From positions 1-64,000 of the forward strand of contig QZCP01000196.1 of NCBI GenBank assembly GCA_003956705.1: a DNA stretch of 64,000 bases, given 5' to 3'. The notes under the pieces are model-generated. The model saw only the letters and a list, made by a program, of their open reading frames with translations, had not been told where the DNA came from and ran no database searches. The position numbers were made by a program, and so were the translations under genes. Within the stretch, counting starts at the first letter, position 1; every line of letters starts with the position of its first letter. Of this stretch, positions 11,822-19,880 are shown piece by piece. The stretch is from Brevipalpus yothersi (taxonomy: Eukaryota; Arthropoda; Arachnida; Trombidiformes; Tenuipalpidae).

Positions 11822-13980
11822 TTAATTATCTGGTGGAGCTTTGATAATGAAGTCACTCAAGTCGGATCTGGACTCTAACATGAGATTCTGGAAGAAGAAG
11901 AAAGCGAATAAGAAATAAAATTCAATATGTTTGAGGAATTACTCACTTTTTCATTAGTCAGATGCAACAAGGCTACAAAAGCGATAGGAACGCTGAGATT
12001 TTTCGCCATCACGTTCCCTACTTTATCAGGAAGTTTTTTATACAGATCGGAGAAGGGAAGATATTTCTTAGGAGTGACATTTGTGTCAGAATTTGCTTCC
12101 ATGGATTCAGTTTCAGTCTCCTGCAAAGATTTTGGGAAAAAAGTCAGATTGCTCCTCGATTAGAAATGGTATTCGCTGGTCTTACTTCAACTGAGAATTC
12201 TTTTTGGACTGTAGGAGATAAATTTTCACATCCTTCAATATTAACCATGGACCACATTTCTTTTTTCAATTTTATAATATCTATTCTCTTGGCAACTTTC
12301 GGGTATGGGAGATGAGTTGAGGATATTTTAAAAGGTTCAGCGATCAGATCATCATCACTAGGATTAGTTCCTCCTCCAGGATCCTGAGAAAAACCTTGTG
12401 GTGGAAACTGACTAGCAGGTGGAAAATTGTCGTATTCATCATAACTGTCATGATGATCTAGACCAGCATCGACTGGTGAATCTCTACCATCTAAAGAATT
12501 GGCCTCAGCGTCCTCAGCGTGACAATTTGCTGCTGTATCAGGTCCAATAACTTTTAAAGCACTGAAAGTCGCATTTTCCTTGAGGAAAGGCTTCAGAAGA
12601 CTCATTGGATCGTATGAAATATCAATCGGTAAGAGTCTTTCAGGCCACTTGTTTAGAGTGGCAAATTTTAAGACAGTATTTGCGTCAGTGGTCTCTTTTT
12701 CTGGAGGTGGTTGCGAAAAGTCTATCTCCTCAAAATGAGCTTTCGATTTCTTGGCACTTCTCGCTGGAGTTTGAGATTTTTTTCGATTCACACATGGTTT
12801 AATGAACTGTGGTCCAGCCCAAGCACCTTCGAGAGGTTTATGGAACGGTGTAGTGTAGTCTGATTGCTCATCAACAGTAAGCATTTTCAATAGATAATCA
12901 CTTGCACTTTCAGCGTCAAGTTTCACAAGATTTTGGGTATGATTCACATTTTCAACCATTGTGTTCTCTTGAGGTTGATCACCTGCCTCTGACCCTCTGT
13001 CGGACATCACAGCATCATCAACAAGATCAGAACATGCAGGACTATTGACAACAGTGTCATTCATGTGATATTCTTCAAACGGAGTCAATCTATCCATAGT
13101 GTCACTGGCATTTCTCATCGTTGATAGAGACACATTCGCATCGGCATCACGGACAAGGAATTCGAATTTGGCTAGGGCTGGTACTAGTTGACTTTTGGAT
13201 TCGGTTATAGTTTTCAATTCATTTACCAGTGCTTGCTGATTTTTATCAAAATATTCCGAAAAATCATCAGGATCGATTGTGAACTTAGTTCCCGTTAACA
13301 TGAGAAGACCAGTTCCAGCTTGATGATTAAGGTTGGTTGTCAAAAGACCTTTAACACTTCCAATATCAAAAGTGGCTGACAGTTGAGCAAATAATGGATC
13401 TGGTGGGACAATACACTCCACAGAGTTGATAGAGATTGTGTCCAAATTATTCGCTATGGTCTTGACTGTTTTTCTTGCTATTTTTCTTTTTTTTGCTCGA
13501 TTACCGGACTCTTCATTGGCCCCTTCTTCATCATCATGATCACCTGAGCCATCCAAAGGACGGCCACCTTTTCCATCTTTATCCTTGATGAGGGCAATGT
13601 TTAAATCTAGATAGGTGAAAGGAAAGAATGTCAAACTTTAATTGGTCATGACTCCAATTATAACAAGATAATCAATCATTTGAGAGAGAAAAGAGCTTCA
13701 ACTTACATGCAGCAATTCTGTGAGCCTCATCATAAACATGTTTCACTCGACAACGGTAAATTTTGGATGCCGCGAGAAGAGCAGAACTGACCACTTTAAA
13801 GTCAACAAGTTGTCCAGGTTTAGGTTTAGCCAATAAAGGCATATAATCAATTAACTTCAAACTGAAGGCATTGCTTGGATTTATCTTGTTGTTAACAGAT
13901 AACTTTACACATTGTTCATAAATTTGAATGATATCTTCATCACTAGCGGCCATGGATTGTCGGCCTATCGATGTACTCAT
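11822..13980 (-). CDS. barr: Condensin complex subunit 2 (CAP-H/barren), copy A
   Basis: Kleisin subunit of condensin I, which bridges the SMC2/SMC4 heads and recruits the HEAT subunits to compact mitotic chromosomes. Four exons on the minus strand, 13707-13980, 12186-13606, 11947-12120 and 11822-11887, join in phase to 644 residues. The N-terminal kleisin region has IYEQCVKLSVNNKINPSNAF. The middle has the PDPLF motif and the EGAWAGPQF motif. The C-terminal winged-helix region has KKLPDKVGNVMAKNLSVPIA and FVALLHLTNEK. All of these have clear counterparts in vertebrate NCAPH. The ending NLMLESRSDLSDF matches the family C-terminus. The gene lies head-to-head with the TSSK-like kinase, with 562 bp between start codons. 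Copy B at 17.6-19.5 kb is its duplicate; copy A keeps the more typical structure. Confidence 0.93.
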
Positions 13981-14542
13981 CTTGAACCTTCAATATATGG
14001 TACACTGATCGAGCACAATTGATTGACAATAAACTAACTCAATACAACAATCAACCAATTAATTGAATCAATATTCATTCTAAACATAGCAAAAAAATAT
14101 TTTTTCCCTCGGAAAACGGTTGCCTTAAGTGTGTTCATTGTTTATTGAACTTGTTCAGCCATCTACCGACATCTTCTTGAAAGTTAAACAGATGAAAAAT
14201 TATACTAATTACAGTGTAGTGGAAAAAGGCTTGCTTACACCGGTCCAAAGTTCGGACTCCAAACCTAGATGGACAAAACTCGACAAAATTTGCAAACTAC
14301 TGTATTTCTCTCTCTTTCTCTTTCTTAGCCTCTCTCTCTTTCTCTCTCTCTTTCTCTCTTCCTTGGTCTCTCTCTCTTTCTCTTACTTTCTCTTACTTTC
14401 TCTTTCTTAGTCTCTCTCTCTCTCTCTCTCCCTCACTTTCTCGGTTTCTCTCTCTTGCTCGATCTCTATTAGTTCACCGAATCCTGTCACAGTGAGATGT
14501 TGTTAATTGAAACAATATTGACAATTAGCGTAACGCGTATGT
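13981..14542. promoter_or_regulatory. Bidirectional promoter region, CAP-H copy A / TSSK
   Basis: This 562-bp gap separates two divergent start codons. About 14300-14460 is strongly pyrimidine-rich (CTTT/CT runs). The last 90 bases before the kinase ATG contain TTCACCGAATCCTGT and TAACGCGTATG. Both motifs survive in the second, truncated copy at about 19.7 kb. That retention marks them as part of the duplicated block and perhaps of the core promoter. Confidence 0.5.
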
Positions 14543-16016
14543 ATGGCAGAGGAGAAGAAAAAATCTAAAGCCATACCAGATAAGCCGGGCGGTCTTAATT
14601 TGGCCACTGAAATATTTAAAACTAGGCCCGGCGAAAAGCCGGAAGATATTATTACTAGGAAAAGTTTCAAATTAATGGAAAAATTGGGTGCTGGAGCCTT
14701 TGCTACCGTATATAAAACACTCAATATGAAGACCAACAAGGTTGTCGCTTGCAAGGTGATCGAGATAAAGCGGAAACGTAAAGAACGGATAACTGATCTG
14801 AAAAATGAGCTTTACGTTCTGGAGAAAGTAGATCATCCTAATATTGTCAAAATGTATGAACATTTCGTGGTTGATGATAAAGTATACATTTTCATGGAAT
14901 ATGCTGCTGGAGGCACACTGTCTGAATATGTCCGCAAAAAAGGTCCTATTCGAGAGCGAAAAGCACGAGATTGGTTTATGGAGATAGCTTCAGCAATCAA
15001 GCATCTCCACCAATTAAGTATATCTCATCGAGATCTTAAGTTGGGAAACATTTTGCTCGATTCAAATGACCACTGTAAGGTCACCGATTTTGGACTCAGT
15101 CGGATAAGTTACAAGCCAAATAAAGGAGTTCTGTATTGTACATCATGCTGTGGAACTGAGCCTTACATGGCACCAGAAATACTCAAAAAAAGATCAGATG
15201 GCACAAGACTGTATGATCCAATGGTGGCCGACATATGGGCTCTTGGTGTTTGTCTGTATGCAATGGTTAACAAGGCATACCCATTCAATCCAGAGGATAA
15301 AGAGTTAATGATATCGAATCAATTGCATCGTAAATGGAAATTTGTTCGTAAACAGCGAAGTAAATTAAGTCCCGAAGTGAAAGATATTGTTCGACACATG
15401 CTCGAGCCAAATCCTCGTAAAAGAATTACCATGTTGGGCATCATGTCACATCCTTGGCTACGGGATCCTGATTTTCGTCCTGATGATAGTGATAGTAGCA
15501 GTACAAGGACTAAAACGGAGACCACAACGACTAGGGAAGCCAAAACATTGCCCAAGCCAAAGAAAGGGGAGGAATCTTCTTCACCATCGAAGGATAAAAA
15601 AATTCGAAGGAAATCTGATGAATTTTTCGATGATGAACGCAAAGGAAGCGTTCAATTGGCACCAGATGAGGATCCTATGGAAAAAGGTGATTCCAAGAGA
15701 GACATATCTAGGGGAGAAGGTATGACTTAATTTTTGAGGGATAGAATCACTCTCTAAATCACTGAGTTTATTTTAATGAATATTCATTTATCAATTTTAT
15801 TCTCACTCTTCCATTGGTTCAGATTTTCTAGAGAGGAAATCAGATGAGGATATCCCAAAAAAGGAGAAGAGAAGGGACTCAGGTGGGCCTAAAAAAGTTT
15901 CTAGAGCGGAAGCAAAAGAAAAAGTGAAAACACCTCCTAAAGATACTCCAAAAGCGACACCAGTGAAACCACATCAATCAGACGACGAAAACAGAGCACT
16001 TGATCCAGAAAAATAA
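14543..16016 (+). CDS. Testis-specific serine/threonine kinase-like (TSSK) protein
   Basis: Protein kinase of the CAMK group, most like TSSK enzymes, which act in sperm development. Two exons, 14543-15719 and 15823-16016, join in phase 1 to 456 residues. The kinase domain spans about 42-306. Visible elements are the glycine loop LGAGAFATV (48-56), Lys71, HRDLKLGN (162-169), DFG (182-184), GTEPYMAPE (204-212) and the subdomain IX segment DIWALGVCLYAMV. All catalytic residues are present, so it should be active. A 40-residue basic/acidic leader and a C-terminal tail of about 150 residues, rich in Lys, Ser, Asp and Glu, make it longer than typical vertebrate TSSKs. It diverges from condensin H copy A and is followed by MND1 on the same strand. 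The exact subfamily is less sure than the kinase identity. Confidence 0.82.
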
Positions 16017-16650
16017 TCGGCGTTTGAGAGAAAATGTTTTAACTGTTAAATTGTGTCTTCTTACATGGTGCAGCTCTATTGATTTGAAGAGAGGAAAAGA
16101 TATAAAAGACAAAAAAATAATTCATCCGATTTCTCCGACAGTATTGACAATTGTGGCTCCTAACCTTAGCCAAGTTTTGAACCTAAGTAATGAATATTGC
16201 TCTCAGCTGATTATTATTATTATTATTATTATTATTGTTGTTCAGACTGGTTCATTACTGACTGTGAAACTGAATTGATTCAATTGAATTGACTCTCACT
16301 TGTTGACATAACTGTTTGTATTCAAGTGAATCAACTTGATTCAATCAAGTCGATTGGCGCTTCTTTTTATTATTATTATTATTTTTAGACAAGCGCAGCA
16401 CTTTTTTGTCTTCTTGACGACAACAGTTACTCTAGCGGATGGAAAGTGAAACTTTTCGAATTTGTTTCGAATTTGTTTCGAAAGTTTACTTTTGATGGAA
16501 GAGCCAAAAAGAGAGAGAGAAAGTTATTCAGACAATAGTTAAAGAGTAATGTTGGCATTCCATTAACTGATAGTTGATCAGTGGATAATATCAATAATAT
16601 TAATAAGTTTTAATTGCTGATTTGTGGTCATCAGTTGTGTGGTGGGAAAG
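16017..16650. other. Spacer between TSSK-like kinase and MND1
   Basis: This 634-bp spacer holds an ATT run at about 16207-16237, an imperfect inverted repeat around 16276-16345 built on CACTTG...CAAGTG with TTGATTCAA blocks, and a short tandem of the unit TTTCGAATTTG at about 16455-16485. It must contain the kinase 3' end and the MND1 promoter. No further gene was seen. Confidence 0.6.
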
Positions 16651-17295
16651 ATGAGCAAAAAACCTGGACTATCCAAAGAGGAAAAACTTAATCGAACGAA
16701 AAGCTATTTCCTCGAAACGAAAGGTGTCTATCAACTGAAGGAACTGGAAAAAAGTCTCCTCAAGGAGAAAAGTATTCCATATCAAACCGTCAAAGATGTG
16801 TTGAAAGAATTGTTCGGTTGTGATGAAATTCATCAAGATAAGATTGGTAGCTCAACATACTATTGGTCATTTCCAAGCGAAAAGTCACAATCGATGATCA
16901 ACAAAGTGAAAGAGCAGAGAAAAAAAATCATAGAGCTAGAGGCATCGATTGCAGAAAAGAGAAAAATTCTTCAGGAAGTATCTGAAGACGACACAAATGA
17001 AAGATTCAAGAGAAAACATAAAATTGAAAATTTGGAGAGGGAAAGAAACACCAAGAAGAAAAAATATGACGAACACAAAGCGAACAACCCTGCTCGTATG
17101 GGAGAGACGAAGATAGAGATTCGGAACAATTTAGAACAGCTGAACCAATGGGGGAGCAATATCGATGCAATAAGATCATACATGCGAAATCAGTATGGAT
17201 TCGAGGAGGAAAGGTTCAATTGTAATTTCGATATTCCTGATGATCTTGACGTTCCAGAGACTATAGATAGCTATGCCAAAAGATACAACCTCTGA
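16651..17295 (+). CDS. MND1: Meiotic nuclear division protein 1 homologue
   Basis: MND1 pairs with HOP2 (PSMC3IP). The heterodimer stimulates DMC1/RAD51 strand invasion during meiotic recombination in the nucleus. The single-exon gene encodes 214 residues, close to the usual family length. The start used is the ATG giving MSKKPGLSKEEKLNR, because MND1 proteins begin MSKK-GLS-EEK; the open frame extends 27 bases further upstream. The N-terminal winged-helix part contains KGVYQLKELEK and IGSSTYYWSFPS. A Lys/Glu-rich coiled coil follows at about 80-150. The C-terminal segment contains NQWGSNIDAIRSYMRNQYGF and the family-typical FDIPDDLD. It lies 634 bp after the TSSK-like kinase on the same strand. 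In the ancestral order it converged on TIM44. Confidence 0.95.
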   Translation: MSKKPGLSKEEKLNRTKSYFLETKGVYQLKELEKSLLKEKSIPYQTVKDVLKELFGCDEIHQDKIGSSTYYWSFPSEKSQSMINKVKEQRKKIIELEASIAEKRKILQEVSEDDTNERFKRKHKIENLERERNTKKKKYDEHKANNPARMGETKIEIRNNLEQLNQWGSNIDAIRSYMRNQYGFEEERFNCNFDIPDDLDVPETIDSYAKRYNL

Positions 17296-17348
17296 AGAAA
17301 CGATAAAATGTTTCAAAATTCTCACCTAAAAACTTATATCTCTAGCCC

Positions 17349-17592
17349 CTCATTGAGCTTCAAATAAATTTCAGCTTTGAAATATTAAGTTTTGCACTAT
17401 GTTTATTTGTTTATCAGAGCCATTGTGACGCACTATTGGCAGAGAGGTCAAGGAGTCGCCATGCAGCTTTGGGATCGAGTTCTTCCTGATCTCGACACAA
17501 GACCCATACATAATTGTAACGAACAATTTTATCCTGAGAAAAAAATCACATCATAAAAGTTAGAAAGAGAATTGAGCAAGTTTAAGTAGAAA
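17349..17592 (-). pseudogene. Orphan last exon and partial intron of TIM44
   Basis: This segment matches 19800-20040 with few differences. It holds the MND1 3' flank, then on the minus strand the complete last TIM44 exon (codons from DKIVRYNYVW to the stop, about 17415-17535) with its splice acceptor, then part of the preceding intron. Homology stops at about 17592, where 50 bases of unassigned sequence lead into condensin H copy B. The exon remains open and the one clear change (GCG to GCA) is silent, so the copy is young. Without upstream exons it cannot make TIM44. It is the left-hand scar of a tandem duplication. Confidence 0.88.
17363..17368 (+). terminator. MND1 poly(A) signal
   Basis: AATAAA lies 68 bases after the MND1 stop codon. 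The same tract recurs at about 19812-19820 next to the intact TIM44 gene, as part of the duplicated block. Confidence 0.6.
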
Positions 17593-19500
17593 TCCAGTAA
17601 GTCAAAGGGCTCTCAGATACCCAGGTCCAATTGGGCTTTATAATTAAGTCTTTCAAGTCCGATCTGGACTCTAACATGAGATTCTGGAAGAAGAAGAAAG
17701 CGAATTAAAAATAAAATTCAATGTGTTTGAGGAATTACTCACTTTTTCATTAGTCAGATGCAACAAGGCTACAAAAGCGATAGGAACGCTGAGATTTTTC
17801 GCCATCACGTTCCCTACTTTATCAGGAAGTTTTTTATTCAGATTGGAGAAGGGAAGACATCCCTCATTATCCACAATAGACCACATTTCCTTTTTCAATT
17901 TAATTATGTCTATTCTCTTGGCAACTTTAGGGTATGGGAGATGAGTTGAGGATATTTTATAAGGTTCAGCGATCAAATCATCACTAGGATTAGTTCCTCC
18001 TCCAGGATCCTGAGAAAAACCTTGTGGTGGAAACTGACTAGCAGGTGGATAATTGTCATATTCATCATAACTGTCATGATGATCTAGACCAGCATCAACT
18101 GGCGAATCTCCATTCTCCAACGAAGTGGCTTCAGCATCTCCAGCGTGACCATTTGACGTATCAGGTCCAATAACTTTTAAAGCGCTTAAAGTCACATTTT
18201 CCTTGAAGAAAGGCTTTAAAAGACTCATTGGATCGTAAAAAATATCCATTGGTAAGAGTCTTTCAGGCCACTTGTTTAGAGTGGCAAATTTTAAGACAGT
18301 ATTTGCGTCAGTGGTCTCTTTTTCTGGAGGTGGTTGCGAAAAGTCTATCTCCTCAAAATGAGCTTTCGATTTCTTGGCACTTCTCGCTGGAGTTTGAGAT
18401 TTTTTTCGATTCACACATGGTTTAATGAACTGTGGTCCAGCCCAAGCACCTTCGAGGGGTTTATGGAACGGTGTAGTGTAGTCTGATTGCTCATCAACAT
18501 TGAGCATTTTAAATAAGTAATCACTTGCACTTTCAGCGTCAAGTTTCAAAAGATTTTGGGGCTGATCACCTGCCTCTGACCCTCTTGAAGACATCACTGT
18601 ATCATCAACATCATCACATGGAGGACTGATGACAACAGTGTCATTGATGTGATACTCTTCAAAAAGATTAGATCTATCAATGTCACTGGCATTTCCCACC
18701 GTTGATAGAGAAACATTCGCATCGGCATCACGGACAAGGAATTCGAATTTGGCTAGGGCTGGTATTAGTGCACTTTTGGATTCCATGATAGTTCTCAATT
18801 CCTTTACCAATTGATTTCCCTCAAAATGTTCAGAAAAATCACCAGGATCGATGGTGAACTTTGTACCTGATAAAATGAGAAGACCAGTTCCAGCTTGATG
18901 ATGGAGGTTGGTAGTCAAAAGACTTTTCACACTTCCAATATCAAAATTGGTTGATAGCTGATAAAATAATGGATCTGGTGGGACAATACACTCCACAGAC
19001 TTGATAGAGATTGTGTCCAAATTAGTTGTAATGGTTTTTCCTGTTTTTCTTTTTTTTGCTCGATTACCGAGGTCTTTATTGGCCCCTTCTTCATGATCGT
19101 CATCAAAGGAACGGCCATCTTTTTGGTTCTCACTTTTGATGAGAGCAATGTTTAAATCTAAAATGGTGAAATAGAGAATATCAAACTTTAACAAGATCAA
19201 TTATTTGAGAGAGAAAGTAAACTTACATGCAGCAATTCTGTGAGCCTCATCATAAACATGTTTCACTCGACAACGGTAAATTTTGGATGCCGCGAGAAGA
19301 GCAGAACTGACCACTTTGAAATCCACAAGTTGTCCAGGTTTAGGTTTAGCCAATAAAGGCATATAATCAATTAACTTCAAACTGAAGGCATTGCTTGGAT
19401 TTATCTTGTTGTTAACAGATAACTTTACACATTGTTCATAAATTTGAATTATTTCTTCTTCATTGGCGACCATGGATTGTCGGCCTATCGATGTACTCAT
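17582..19500 (-). CDS. Condensin complex subunit 2 (CAP-H), copy B with altered C-terminus
   Basis: Tandem duplicate of the condensin kleisin at 11.8-14.0 kb. Three exons, 19227-19500, 17743-19157 and 17582-17683, join in phase to 596 residues with no frameshift or early stop. It keeps the N-terminal kleisin region, PDPLF, EGAWAGPQF and the winged-helix part FVALLHLTNEK. Three differences matter. Copy A's third intron and 34 flanking codons are missing, fusing EGC directly to LPFS. Several short in-frame losses occur in the acidic linker. The family C-terminus runs out at DLKDLIIK and is replaced by 17 new residues (PNWTWVSESPLTYWIST); the stop lies in TIM44-derived intron sequence. Intact frame and retained motifs suggest a working gene, perhaps a specialised condensin, but expression is unknown. 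Confidence 0.87.
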
Positions 19501-19554
19501 CTTTAATTAAGCACAATTTATTTAATCAATATTTATTCAAAACATAGACTAGCT

Positions 19555-19591
19555 AATGACATTAGCCTAAATTAGGCTGCCTAATGTTATT
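19555..19591. repeat. Imperfect palindrome in the copy B upstream region
   Basis: TAATGACATTAGCCTAA is followed by its near reverse complement TTAGGCTGCCTAATGTTA, with a short insertion (TGCC) in the right arm. It lies just before the condensin copy B start region and is absent from the corresponding copy A region. Confidence 0.6.
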
Positions 19592-19622
19592 ACCATTAAG
19601 ACACATTTTCGCGCGCGGGATG

Positions 19623-19658
19623 TTTCCAAAGAGTAAGGACATTACTCTTTGGATGTTT
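19623..19658. repeat. Perfect 11-bp inverted repeat flanked by direct repeats
   Basis: CCAAAGAGTAA and TTACTCTTTGG are exact reverse complements around a 5-base loop (GGACA). The short repeat GGATGTTTC flanks both sides. It has no counterpart upstream of condensin copy A. It could be an insertion footprint or a small hairpin; too small to call a transposon. Confidence 0.65.
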
Positions 19659-19689
19659 CTTATTTTGGTTGCGCCGTCTGGCTACATGC

Positions 19690-19880
19690 TTTCCCTCTCT
19701 TGCTCGATCTCTTTTTGTTCACCGAATCCTGTTGCAGTGAGATGTTGTTGATCGAATTAATTTTAGCAAATAGCATAACGCGTATGGATGGCAGAAAAGC
19801 TCATTGAGCTTCAAATAAATTTCAGCTTTGAAATATTAAATTTTGCACTATGTTTATTTGGTTTATCAGAGCCATTGTGA
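19690..19880 (+). pseudogene. Decapitated TSSK promoter and start fused to MND1 3' flank
   Basis: The block from TTGCTCGATCTCT to the kinase ATG resembles 14454-14550, including TTCACCGAATCCTGT, AGTGAGATGTTGTT and TAACGCGTATG. After ATGGCAGA (19788-19795) the kinase sequence ends abruptly and continues as AAAGCTCATTGAGCTTC, which matches the MND1 3' flank at about 17350. Some 2.8 kb (kinase body plus MND1) was therefore deleted from this unit. A 30-codon frame now opens at the old kinase ATG and ends at 19880, running antisense across the end of TIM44. Any product is speculative. Confidence 0.82.
19853..19858 (-). terminator. TIM44 poly(A) signal
   Basis: TTTATT on the plus strand is AATAAA on the minus strand, only 8 bases beyond the TIM44 stop codon. 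An AATAAA on the plus strand lies about 40 bases to the left, inherited from MND1, so the two convergent genes shared a compact terminator region. Confidence 0.5.

Noticed and set aside
14129..14410. 93-residue plus-strand frame upstream of the kinase
   Set aside because: Its second half is CT-repeat translation and it lies in the shared promoter; it has no match in the duplicated block.
16276..16345. Inverted repeat between TSSK and MND1 considered as a transposon end
   Set aside because: Arms match only partly and there is no target-site duplication or second end.
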